Counted from the first letter of the stretch, positions 9,018-17,641 are shown. The stretch: 27,281 bases of DNA from Prorocentrum cordatum (GCA_963575745.1 CAUYUJ010009551.1:6338-33618); one strand, 5' to 3'. Notes: generated by a model not told the origin, from the letters alone. Program-made: numbers and translations.

Positions 9018-9881
9018 TTATCGGGGAAAAGGCCGCACCTTTGGGGTGTCGCCCCTCCATGGCTCGCTGTCGTTGCAGCTTGCGCGACCGTGGTTAGGCG
9101 GGGACTCTGGGCATGTGGCTTGAAACCCTGGTCCTCGAGTGCTCTCGGCGAAGCATCCACACTTCCAGCACATGATGATACTCGAGGGAATAGATTCGTC
9201 CACAAAGCCGAAGAAATATGGGAGGTGTCCTTTCGAGTTGATGAGCAAATCACTGTGCAGTGCACAGTGCCCAGGACAAACCTCCTTCTCACGACGTTGT
9301 CTTACTTGGGTGCTTCCACACCTCTGTCTGCACGCAGAACATTGCCAGCTGGAACCTATCTGGTGCCACTGGTGGGCCCTGTGGGGCCCAGGGGCCTCGG
9401 AGGCGAGGGGGGGAGGCCTCGGAGGAGGAGGAGGGGCACCAGGGGCCGCAGGGTCCCGCGCATCTTGGCCCCAAGAGGCCTGGGCTGAGGCAGCCCCCGA
9501 GGGTGGGGAGAGGCTCTTGACTGGCTTGGCCAGTGCCTTGTTCCTACGTGGGGCAATCGCTGGCCACTCTCCAAGGGCCTTGGAAATATATCGGAGATAT
9601 TTCTTGAGCAGAGCAGTGTCACTCTGATACTGCTCTGTCTCGTTAGTGCTGGGTTGGCTGCCAAGGTTCGCGGCGGCCTTGGCAATCCTATCGGCGGCAT
9701 CGTTGCCTCTGGCTATGCGATATTCTTCGCTGTCGGGTGGCAGCAGCTCGAGATTTTGATGGGCCTTGACTTTCTGGAGCTTGGGGCCGAGGTCAAAGAA
9801 ACCCCCTCCCGCGAGGACTTTGCAACCAGACCACAGGTTACGGCGAGGATAACCTGCCTCCCCATGCAGCTGCAAAACTCC
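9018..9881 (-). pseudogene. LINE ORF2 segment 4: second half of RNase H and Cys-rich C terminus
   Basis: In the same frame as the preceding segment, this part supplies the rest of RNase H: KVKAHQN with the conserved His (codon 9759-9761) and ARGNDAADRIA with the last catalytic Asp (codon 9699-9701). A linker follows, including a Pro-rich stretch near 9400-9440. The C terminus is Cys-rich: WQCSACRQRC, EVCPGHC and MCWKCGCF, which look like one or two zinc-binding modules of a kind not assigned here. The frame ends with TAA at 9018-9020. A neighbouring frame remains protein-like to TAG at 8917-8919, so the true C terminus may have been altered by an indel near 9040-9080. Any start codon inside this piece would be fortuitous. 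Confidence 0.88.
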
Positions 9882-10748
9882 TTAATAATCAGTATAAACG
9901 CTGGCAACCTGGCTCGAGAGTCTACCCGCAGCCACGGCTGCGAGGTGCTCAGCTGCCCCCGAGGTTTGGGATCCCAGGGTCCCAACGCGGCCACTGAAGG
10001 TGGCAAACTCTTCACCATCAACCATGCACACTACAGCAAACGCTGCCGCATTGAAATCATAGTGGCCGTGATTCGTACAACTGCCGTCAATAAACACATC
10101 CCCTTTGAACGCTTCCTCAGGCCTTAAATAAGGATCTCGACACCAGAACTGGGCGAATTCAAGGCCAGTACCAGGAGGGGGGGAGCCCACGAAATCGGGC
10201 TTAAACTGGAAGCCGAGGTGGAGGGGGGAGGTGCCAGGGATCGGGTCTTTCAACCTACGAAGCTCCCCACTATCGAACACTTCTCTGGCGTTGGCGGTCT
10301 TTGGGCACTCCAGGAGGCGATGTTGGAGGTCATCTTTGTGGTGTCCACATGGGCAACCTTGGGGCACATCGTATCCCGCTGCTAGGGCACGCTCCATAGT
10401 CCAAATGCTGTGTGTGGCAAAGGCCAGCAACGTGCCGCGCTGCTGCTTGGTCATGTCGTCTGACCTGAGGACAGTGCATAGTGCTGCGGCATCCAGCCGC
10501 TCTCCTTGAAATCCCATCTTGGCAGCAGCCCGCTCTGCGAGGCGGTCGTGCCAGGCAATCTCGAGCTGCTTGGCAATGTAGGCTGGGGAGGTTCCTGGGA
10601 GGGGGCACTCAAGTCCTGCAGGGGTCACAAACCTAAAGGGCCCCTGGAACGACCAACCCACTCGGGCCAACGAAAGGGCCGCAGCACTGAGAGGGCCCCT
10701 ACAGGAGCCCCACGCTTTAGAAACCCTCGGCAAAATAGCCTCGCCCCA
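9882..10748 (-). pseudogene. LINE ORF2 segment 3: CCHC knuckle and first half of RNase H
   Basis: This is the direct in-frame continuation past the first TAA, beginning WGEAILPRVSKAW. About 130 residues in, the sequence CPCGHHKDDLQHRLLEC gives C-x-C-x8-H-x4-C, the knuckle usual between RT and the C terminus in LINEs. A type I RNase H begins near 10090 with DVFIDGS (first catalytic Asp codon 10086-10088), then SGAAEHLAA (Glu codon 9948-9950), then SVYTD (Asp codon 9888-9890). The frame is cut one codon later by the TAA at 9882-9884, inside the RNase H domain. The remaining catalytic residues are found immediately downstream in the same frame. RNase H would degrade the RNA of the RNA/DNA hybrid. 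Confidence 0.9.
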
Positions 10749-12710
10749 TTAGCTGAGTTGCTGGAGACTGACCACAGCCTTGTCAGGAAGGGCATGGGCC
10801 CCCCAGACAAGACGGTGCCACATGAGCGCGGGCCCGAGGCCCGCTTTCCACAGGGGGTCCTGGAGGATGAGGAGGGCGAGAGTACGACTCCTTGAGGCAC
10901 ACCTAGGACCTGCCGCGGCTAAATACTGAGACTGTGCCTGCGCGAGCATCGTGTTGTTGATGCCCGTGACCTCCACTCCGAAGGTGGTGGCCGCAGCCAG
11001 GCCAGTATTATACAGTTTCTTTCCATTGCCTCCAGCATGTTTGATCATTTTAATGCGGGCCATGCGTTTCTTGATCTTGTTAATGCGCTCCAAAAGCTTC
11101 CTTCCTCTCCCCCATCTCCTCTGGGGTCGTCCAGCTCCGCTTTCGATGCCGAGGTTGGGTCCTGAGATATCAGTGGGGGGCCCCGCGAGCGTCCCGAGGG
11201 TCTTCCTAAGCTTGTTTTGGAGGTCCTGGCTGGAGGCTAAAACCTGGCTCTTCTTGTTAGCAATATGGCACTTAAACTCGTGCTGGATACATGTGGCTAA
11301 AGGCCTAGCCGCCGAACTCGTCTGGCAAACCGCAGCGTCGTAGCTCCTGCCATGACACTGCGGCAACACATCGTCGATAAACATCGCGAGACGGACGTGG
11401 TTGTGCGCGGCCGTCCACTGGTCAAGGGGAGCGAGCACATACATTTGCACCAGGTACGTTGCCCACCCACACCCAGCAATGAGACCCCCCCACGCCTTGC
11501 CGACACTGACGCACACATCTTGCATGGCAACAAACCTGGAACCTCCGTACTGAGCGAGGATGACACGGAGCAAGCAGCACGGGAAACCAGACGCTACAGC
11601 ACGCTTGGCGAGGCACTCACGGTCAACATGTTCATAATAGTTCGAGAGGTCCCACAGAACTTGAGCGGAGTGTTGGGGTTCCTCACGGCAAGCGTGATAT
11701 TCACATTCAAGCGACTGAGCGTAGACGAGTTCCACGATGGAGTGCCCCGCCTGGTGTGCTATGTAGGGCCTTTTGTGGTGATACTCCCACTCGCGGGCCG
11801 CCGACCTTCGCAAACGGGCCCACGCACGGTAAAGAGCAGGGAGCATGCCAATCGACCGAAAGGCTGGTTGTGCGTTGATGTCTTCCTGCTGTTTGAGTTT
11901 GAGCATGAGAGTCGAGATAGCACCCTGCAGCTGCGATGGCATGTGCCCGATCTGCTCAACAAGCTCGATCAACTTACAGACTAGGTCGGCTTGCTCGTCG
12001 TCGAGCATGGCGAAATGACGTGGGTGCACTCCATCCCACGTTGAGGCCGTACTGCGCGGAAAACTTCGAGAAACTTTGCGGAGGCGCTCGGGGGTGATGG
12101 GTCCCAGGGCCACTCTGTCGTCGGTCGGGGGAACCCACTGCGGAGGGGCTTCGGGATGGACGTTCCAAATCTCGGCGAGTCTGTCGGCCTCAACCTGGAG
12201 GATGTGCTGCGGGCGTCCAGAAAAACGCTGGCGATGCACAACAGAGACTGGCTTCCAGGCTTCGAGCTTCTTCGTCCACCTGTGCGCCCATCCCACTCCA
12301 CCTCTCATAGAAGATTGCACCCAATCCCTCCACTCCTGCCCGTCCTTACTGTGCTCGGCGGCAAGCTCAGAGTTGATTACCTTGCCGACCTGCTCGAGCA
12401 GATCATCTAAAATCTGGATGCCCAGCGCAGTGTTGAGCCTCTGCGCCTGGAAATCCTCATGCAAAAGTCCTGCAGCTATACGAACTTCCTGCAGCCCTTG
12501 GGCCAGGGCAGGGGAGGTGTTAAAGCTATCTGGGCTGTCTTCCAGACTGTCCAGGGTGTCCCGAAACTCCTGGAGATCCTCATCCTGGATGCTGCGCCGA
12601 AAACCTTGCAGCCGATTCTGGAGCCACCGAAGGGGCCTGGAGTAGGCCGTCCAGCGTTTTCGTCCCTGGGAGCACTTGGCACTCGCCGAGACCCAGTGGA
12701 TCTGGGGGGG
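10749..12710 (-). pseudogene. LINE ORF2 segment 2: reverse transcriptase domain
   Basis: Reading from the homopolymer at 12710, about 190 codons of helical linker precede the RT. Recognisable motifs follow: STWDGVHPRHF (RT1-like), FRSIGMLPALYRAW (RT2-like), AHQAGHSIVELVYAQ (RT3-like), then motif A VLWDLSNYYEHVDR with the catalytic Asp codon at 11649-11651. Next are a motif-B-like WGGLIAGCGWATYL and motif C AMFIDDVLP with the Asp pair inside 11370-11381. HIANKKSQVLAS fits motif D. Motif C reads FIDD rather than the usual YADD. A basic segment (KIKKRMARIK) and a thumb-like region follow. The frame ends at a TAA at 10749-10751, but the same frame continues with sensible LINE protein, so the stop is a nonsense mutation rather than a natural end. 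The product would copy LINE RNA at the nicked target. Confidence 0.93.
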
Positions 12711-13681
12711 TGGGCCCTGGGGGTTTTGCTGGGTTTGAGGGGGGTGTCCGTTTTCACACTGAGTGTGTGTTCCAGGTCCTGGACGAGGGTGTAGTACACG
12801 TGGTCCAGGATGGTGGAGCGCTGCTGGTCGGAGAGGGGCTGGGGAGCATCTCCGAGAAGTTGGATAGCATAATCTACCACTGCAGCTGTCTGATGCCAAC
12901 TTACCGACGGGAGCTGAGGTCCTATAGGCGTCCTAGTGGGGAGCTTCTGGGGCCTGAGGAGCGTCGGGATCTTAAAGTTGTCCTGCACTCGCAGGGTCAT
13001 GATAACAGGACGGTGGGGGGAGAGAGGATAGGAGGCCAAGGAACGAGGGGGGTTCAGCCATGGCCCTAAGGCCTGGCTGTGGAGAAAGAAATCGATGGTC
13101 GACTTCGTCTTCTTAGTGCAGTAGGTGGCAGCGGTGGGCGCCGCAACCAACATCGTGGCACGAGTAAGAAAATCCGTGCCTTTCTGGATCCTCTCTGGCT
13201 GCAAATTGAAATCACCAGCAACAATGAGAGGCTTGCCCGCGAGATCCTGGGTCTGGCCGATTGTGGCCAGCAGATTTAGATTGGTCTCATTGAGACCCAC
13301 AGAAGCCTGAAAATAAGCGCTCACCAAACCGAAGGCTGGGACCCCTGGCGCTTCGATGACAACTCCAGCGATCCTGGAGCTGTCCGTCGCGGGAGGGAAG
13401 GGGAGAGGCTGGGCCCCCAAGTCCAAGCCGTCCCGAACTAAAACCGCCACCCCCGAGACGAGTTCACCCGAGGGGCTGCGGGCGGCTGGCGAAATGTGGG
13501 CGAGCCAGCCGCGTGCGAAGCACCATTGAATCTGACGCGTGATGCTATCACCTGACTCTAGCTTGCACTCCTGTGCGCAAATGAAAGTTAAATCATTCGC
13601 AGTGGCGGACTCAACGAAGGCCTTCACTGCTCCCCAGCACGATCCGTTGATCGTGGCAAACGTGTAGATGTTTCCGCCAGG
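12704..13681 (-). pseudogene. LINE ORF2 segment 1: APE-type endonuclease domain
   Basis: The frame reads an endonuclease/exonuclease/phosphatase fold. An N-terminal FATINGSCW strand is followed by CAQECKL with the metal-binding Glu, GVAVLVRDGL, VSAYFQAS, VAGDFNLQPE with the Asp and Asn of the GDFN motif (13205-13216), STIDFFL (about 13083-13100) and LSPHRPVIM (about 12998-13024). In the family this last motif is normally S-D-H; here the Asp position reads Pro while the catalytic His is kept. The enzyme would nick target DNA to prime reverse transcription. No clear own start codon is visible, because the frame is open upstream through the ORF1 region. At the 3' side the frame continues as nonsense beyond 12704, while the RT-linked frame takes over, so a 1-nt indel in the 7-base run at 12704-12710 is likely. 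Confidence 0.9.
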
Positions 13682-14801
13682 AACGCGACGTAGTTGGTCC
13701 TGAGGCGCCCGCGGCTGCGGTGGCGGCCGCCGCCTTCGCCCGCTTGACCTCTGGGCCGTTCTCGCCCTGGATCTCCGCCATGCCGCTGGCCACGGACTGG
13801 AGGGCGGACGCCGCGCGCACCAGGGACTCCGACTCGTCCATCTTGCCGTCGTCGAGCTCGGTGTCTGTCGGGGTCGGCACATGCTCGGCGGGGTTGGTCT
13901 GCTGGCTTGCCGCGGAGCCAGCGTCCACTCCTGACTCGTCCTCTGGGCACTGGCCGACGGCAGGGAAGCCTGAGGGCGACTGGGTCTGCGCGTGCTGGGC
14001 GGTGAGGTCGTCGAAGTAGGAGGCGAGCTCTGCCACCTTCGAGCATAGGTCGGGTGGTGCCCTGCTGCCTGGCGGCATACGGGCTGCGAGAACTCCTTGC
14101 AAGGTCGAGAGTAGATCTTCGTCCTGTGTGGCTGCTTGCGTGGCGGCCTGCTTGGCCATGTTGTATTGGCTCTCGAGACTCTGGATCTCCTGCTGCGTGG
14201 ACTTGGCCTCCTCGACGAGTTTGGAGTGCCGCCCACTGACTTCCAGGATGGTCTCGACGAGCGTCTTGAGCTCCGTGGTCTGCGTGATGTACTTATGGCG
14301 CTGTGTCTCCAGCTGGTCCGAGAGAGATTGTGCCTGTTGATCCAACGACTTGGTAGCCAGGACGGAGGCCCTGGCTTGCTTGAGTTTGCCCAACGCTGCA
14401 TTGTCCTCTTCTCCGTTGGGCTTCCATTTCTTCCAGCACGTAACCTGCGCCTGCGCCAGGGCCACGATATCTTCTTCTTGTGGCTGCTGTCCTTCTCCGT
14501 CGGCGAAGGTGATCGATCCTGGGCGTCGCAGGCCTGGCGGGTGACTTGGTCCACGAGATCTGTCCCGTCCGCGCCAGCGGCCAGGCTTGTCGGGCTGCGA
14601 TGGCGGTGACAGGGACTCTGACCCAGGACCACCTGCGCCTGGGTTGTTGGCGGCGCCTCCACGAGCGCCTCCAGGTGGTGCATACTGCTGCGACCTGAAG
14701 CGGCCACCACATTGATCACAATGCTTAGCCCCAGTAGTGCTCCAAGTCCAGCCCTTACACCCACGGCGATTGCACAGGATGTACTTCTGCTGCTTGGCCA
14801 T
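13611..14801 (-). CDS. LINE ORF1-like protein with N-terminal zinc ribbon and coiled coil (396 aa)
   Basis: I chose the ATG at 14799-14801 because upstream the frame is only triplet-repeat Ser/Leu, while the protein then begins MAKQQKYILC. Residues 10-31 form a C-x4-C...C-x2-C zinc ribbon (C10, C15, C28, C31) with W18/W20 between the pairs. Residues 40-105 are Gly/Pro/Arg-rich and probably disordered and nucleic-acid-binding. Residues about 112-230 are Gln/Glu/Lys/Ala-rich with heptad-like spacing, a likely coiled coil. The remainder is acidic, then Ala-rich. This layout suits an ORF1-type RNA-binding, self-associating protein; that role is inferred. Its last ~24 codons overlap the start of the endonuclease frame, which lies in a different frame. 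ORF2 might therefore be expressed by frameshifting or reinitiation, or a fused frame may have been broken. Confidence 0.75.
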   Translation of the reverse strand: MAKQQKYILCNRRGCKGWTWSTTGAKHCDQCGGRFRSQQYAPPGGARGGAANNPGAGGPGSESLSPPSQPDKPGRWRGRDRSRGPSHPPGLRRPGSITFADGEGQQPQEEDIVALAQAQVTCWKKWKPNGEEDNAALGKLKQARASVLATKSLDQQAQSLSDQLETQRHKYITQTTELKTLVETILEVSGRHSKLVEEAKSTQQEIQSLESQYNMAKQAATQAATQDEDLLSTLQGVLAARMPPGSRAPPDLCSKVAELASYFDDLTAQHAQTQSPSGFPAVGQCPEDESGVDAGSAASQQTNPAEHVPTPTDTELDDGKMDESESLVRAASALQSVASGMAEIQGENGPEVKRAKAAAATAAAGASGPTTSRSWRKHLHVCHDQRIVLGSSEGLR

Positions 14802-14987
14802 GAGGAGGAGCAGGAGGAGGAAGAGCAGGGGACACGCCCGACTTAATGCTGACGGCCCCTCGCCACGCGGGGCGCCCTGCCCGAGGAGGGGGCGCCGTGG
14901 GCGGCCCCGAGGCGCACGGCAGGCGGGCGCGCGCACGCCACGGGGAGGCACGCCCTCGCAGCGGGAAGCCCCACCTCTGCCCACGTC
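14802..14987. other. LINE 5' flank with a MITE-A end fragment at 14828-14846
   Basis: GGGGACACGCCCGACTTAA at 14828-14846 is identical to the outer right end of MITE-A (compare 17900-17918). It lacks the rest of the terminal repeat and is preceded directly by GGA/AGC triplets. A very GC-rich unique stretch follows to 14987. The fragment lies only 27 bp upstream of the ORF1 start on the minus strand. Confidence 0.7.
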
Positions 14988-15176
14988 GGAGGAGGGGGAG
15001 ATGAGGAGGAGGAGGAGGAAGAGGAGGAGGAGGAGGAGGAGGAGAAGGAAGAGGAGGAGGAGGGGGAGGGGGAGGAGGAGGAGGAGGAGGAGGAGGAGGA
15101 GGAGGAGGAGGAGGAGGAGGGGAGGGGAGGAGGAGGAGGAGGAGGAGGAGGAGGAGGAGGAGGAGGAGGAGGAGGA
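14988..15176. repeat. (GGA)n purine tract
   Basis: This is near-perfect GGA triplet DNA on the plus strand with GAA and GGGGA variants. It separates the LINE ORF1 start from unique sequence. Its minus-strand reading gives only poly-Ser or poly-Leu. Confidence 0.97.
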
Positions 15177-15180
15177 TTTT

Positions 15181-16544
15181 GTTGGCATCAACACGCTCCC
15201 TGAAGGCCTCTCCCTGAACTCCTCCGAGAACAGCATGACGGGGATGCCGAAGGACAGGATGAGGAACAGACGTGCAGCACAGTGGGGAATGTGCGGCACC
15301 AAACGGAAGCCATTCGTGAAGTATTGAAGACACCGTGCACGACAAAGTGGAGAGACTTGATCCCCGCGGCAGCCACATTCAGAATGTCACACCAGTGAAA
15401 GCCACATACGGTGTAAACGCCAGTAAGCCCCGTACAAGGAAAATGACAATGCCGAAGTCGCCTACCTCATCACGCCCAGAAACCAAATACGGCGGAAGGA
15501 CAACCGAGATTGCACGAACGTGGAAGCTCAAAGCTCGAAGTCGCTGAGTGGATCGTCTTCGCTGCCAGGGCCGAAGAACAACCGCGGCGGGGAATGCCAA
15601 CCCACTCCAGCCGACGGCGACAAAGAGGCAGCTCCGAAAAGGTGTCCTTCACCAGGATCGGACGGGAGTTCATGCGGCACCCAAGGGGCGCAGCCAGAGA
15701 GCGTCGCCGCACCAAGCTGATCACGCGCAGGGCCTTCACGAAGCATTTGATCCGTGCCCTCGCACGCGCTCGCACTCGACACCCCGAAGACCGTCGGGAA
15801 CGTCGAGTGGCGGCGCGGGAGGTGCGCCACGGCAGTGCTCATCCCCTCCAGCAGCCCAGCCCTCGGCACGCTGCGGAGGCGGCGTGTGCAGCGAGGCCGC
15901 CAGTCGCAAGCCCGCCTCCAAGCCGTCCACGAAGGCCATGGCTCGCAGGTCGGTGACCACGAGTGGGACCTCCCAGCAGCCTGGAGCTAGCGCCACGCCT
16001 GCGGAACCCACCTGCACCGCCTCCGGAACCGGAGGCTCGGGCGCTGGCTTCTCGGCGAAGGCCGAGCCCGCGTCCGACTGAGGATGGAGCGGCGGGGCCT
16101 CCGAGCGGAAGCCTCCTCCACCCTCTCCCAGGCGGGGGCCCGCGGCAGCCCACGCGATGCCAGCGGAGGAGGCGCGCGAGAAGCCGCCAGGCGGCACTCT
16201 CTGAGAGTGCCACGCGGCGTTGCGCCTGCGCCGCTTGGAGCCGGGTGCGCGCGAGCCGCCCGCGGCCAGCTGCAAGGCCGCGACGCCTGCTCGCGGTCCG
16301 CCCACGATCCAGGGAGTGCACGAGCCGATACCAGCGACCCGAGCGCGGCCTCCAAGGCGGCGCGAGCGCGGGCCCGTGCCGCGCGGCGAGCAGCAGATGC
16401 CCCGAGCTGGTTGATCTCGAGCCGCCGAAGCGAAGTGGGCCGCCACGGCGGGCCGCCCCCCGTCGCCGTGCGGAGGGCGCGGAGCGAAGGGGCGCCGATA
16501 GGCTTGCGCCAGAGGCCACCCCTTGAACCAGTGCGCGCGCCAGG
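15181..16544 (-). other. segment downstream of the relict SL; candidate retroposed mRNA body, function unknown
   Basis: If the SL at 16545-16566 marks the 5' end of an inserted cDNA, this is the sequence behind it on the minus strand. One minus-strand frame is open from the SL to a stop at 15736-15738 (about 269 codons). Part of it is protein-like (VPLVVTDLRAMAFVDGLEAG), but the base composition leaves several frames open on both strands. Further on, short hydrophobic readings occur, such as FGIVIFLVRGLLAFTPYVAF (near 15400-15460) and LFLILSFGIPVMLF (near 15220-15260). They might be pieces of a decayed membrane protein. I see no poly(A) tract, start codon context or domain that settles it. 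I do not claim a gene. Confidence 0.3.
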
Positions 16545-16566
16545 CTTGAGCCAAAATGGCTACGGT
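16545..16566 (-). other. dinoflagellate spliced-leader sequence (relict, genomic)
   Basis: The reverse complement reads ACCGTAGCCATT followed by TTGGCTCAAG. This is an exact match over all 22 positions to the dinoflagellate trans-spliced leader (first base variable, here A). In a functional SL RNA gene the exon is followed by a GT splice donor; here it is followed by CC, so this is not an SL RNA gene. It fits the known recycling of trans-spliced mRNA into the dinoflagellate genome by reverse transcription. The base before it belongs to a (TCC)n tract. Confidence 0.93.
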
Positions 16567-16877
16567 GGAGGAGGAGGAGGAGGAGGAGGAGGATGAGGAG
16601 GAGGAGGAGGAGGAGAGGAGGAGGAGGAAGGAGGAGGAGGGAGGAGGAGGAGGGGAGGAGGGAGGAGGAGGAGGAGGAGGAGGAGGAGGAGGAGGAGGAG
16701 GAGGAGGAGGAGAGGAGGAGGAGGGGAGGAGGACGGGGAGAGGGGGGGAGGGTGGAGGAGGGGGAGGAGGGGGAGGAGGAGGGGGGAGGAGGAGGAGGAG
16801 GAGGAGGAGGAGGAGGAGGAGGAGGGAGAGAGGAGGAGGAGGAGGGGAGGAGGAGGAGGAGGAGGAGGAAGGAGAGG
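16567..16877. repeat. (GGA)n purine tract
   Basis: GGA triplets with GGGGA and GAGA interruptions run for about 310 bp and start immediately at the SL. Open frames through it encode poly-Glu, poly-Arg or poly-Gly and are not genes. Confidence 0.96.
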
Positions 16878-16990
16878 CATGGACGCTCACCGCCAGACCC
16901 GGTGAAGCCTCCTCGCCCTGTGGCGTCGCACATCGTGCGAGGTGTGGCGCCACACTATAGCTGGCAGTCGCTGTACGACAGTCGCTAGAT

Positions 16991-17195
16991 CCGATCGCCT
17001 CGGAAGCTGGGCAAGGGCTGCAAAATCCGTGGCTGCTAAAATCGACCTCTGGGAAGTTGCTTCGTCCTTCCGGGAAGAAACCCGTTGACTGTTTCGCGTG
17101 CCGCGCCTCACTCCGGGAAGCTGTTTTTGTTCCCTTCCGGGAGGGCCGCTTTAGCAGCCACAGTTTTGGCAGCCCTCGCCCAGCTTCCGATCGCC
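16991..17195. mobile_element. foldback-D: ~205-bp inverted-repeat element
   Basis: The left arm at 16991-17047 contains CGGAAGCTGGGCAAGGGCTG and GTGGCTGCTAAA. The right arm at 17143-17195 is its reverse complement (CGGAAGCTGGGCGAGGGCTG, GTGGCTGCTAAA) with only a few changes over about 53 bp. Inside, TTCCGGGAAG-type motifs pair more weakly, so almost the whole unit can fold back. No coding capacity and no other copy are seen in this window. It is flanked by GGA tracts on both sides. Confidence 0.75.
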
Positions 17196-17208
17196 AACAG
17201 CTGTGGCA

Positions 17209-17364
17209 TCAGGAGGAGGAGGAGGAGGAGGAGGAGGAGGAGGAGGAGGAGGAGGAGGAGGAGGAGGAGGAAGAGGAGAAAAAGGAGGAGGAGGAGGAGG
17301 AGGGGGATCAGGAGGCGGAGGAGGTGGAGGAGGAGGGGGAGGAGGAGGAGGGGGAGGAGGAGGC
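17209..17364. repeat. (GGA)n purine tract
   Basis: AGGAGG triplet repeat with AAGAGG and GGGGA interruptions follows foldback-D after 13 bp. Confidence 0.95.
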
Positions 17365-17509
17365 GATCGCCGCTGTGTGCAGGCTGCGCGATCGCTGGCT
17401 GGAGTCGTGCGCCAGTCGGGCCCAGGAGACGGTCGAGAGGCCGGCGCCCCGGTTGCCCCGCCCTGCGCGGGCCTGCCTCGCCTCCTTCCCCGCGCTGCCT
17501 CCAGACAGA

Positions 17510-17641
17510 CTTGGGTTGGGCGCGTGTCTCCCTACAGGGGGAGTGTTGACAAATAGTTTTTAAAACAAGTCTGGGGACTATTTTTTGAATATTTGTTTGA
17601 GGATTTTTTGTTTATTTTTGAACCGAATGGTCTGGGGATTT
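17510..17641. mobile_element. MITE-A copy, partial (left end only)
   Basis: ACTTGGGTTGGGCGCGTG, then TCTCCCTACAGGGGGAG, match the MITE-A left end with several changes. AT-rich interior with AAGTCTGGGGACTATTTTTT follows. The unit stops where a second, better-preserved left end begins at 17642, so the complete copy probably inserted into, or recombined with, this one. Confidence 0.65.

Larger units (their letters stand above)
9018..14801 (-). mobile_element. LINE-type non-LTR retrotransposon, near full length, inactivated
   Basis: Read on the minus strand, the coding order is ORF1 (zinc ribbon plus coiled coil), APE-type endonuclease, reverse transcriptase, CCHC knuckle, RNase H, and a Cys-rich C terminus. 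There is no LTR, integrase or protease, so it is a LINE rather than an LTR element. A C-terminal RNase H is known from I-group LINEs and some protist LINEs; the clade cannot be assigned without a tree. ORF2 is disrupted by a probable 1-nt shift at 12704-12710 and TAA codons at 10749-10751 and 9882-9884. The true 5' end (beyond 14801) and 3' end (below 9018) are not resolved. Coding coordinates are given here as a minimum extent. Confidence 0.93.

Noticed and set aside
12476-14764. The full 762-codon endonuclease-containing frame taken as one protein
   Set aside because: Only about 13681-12704 is endonuclease. The part above 13681 is an out-of-frame reading of ORF1, and the part below 12704 is an out-of-frame reading of the RT linker.
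9018-14801. LTR retrotransposon or retrovirus-like element
   Set aside because: There is an APE-type endonuclease, no integrase, no protease and no long terminal repeats, so it is a LINE.
16545-16566. SL RNA gene
   Set aside because: The leader is followed by CC, not the GT donor required in an SL RNA, and the other flank is simple repeat.
15736-16953. Minus-strand 405-codon open frame
   Set aside because: The first third is poly-Ser/Pro/Leu from (TCC)n. The remainder has competing open frames on both strands, no domain and no convincing start. Only the SL behind it makes the segment worth noting.
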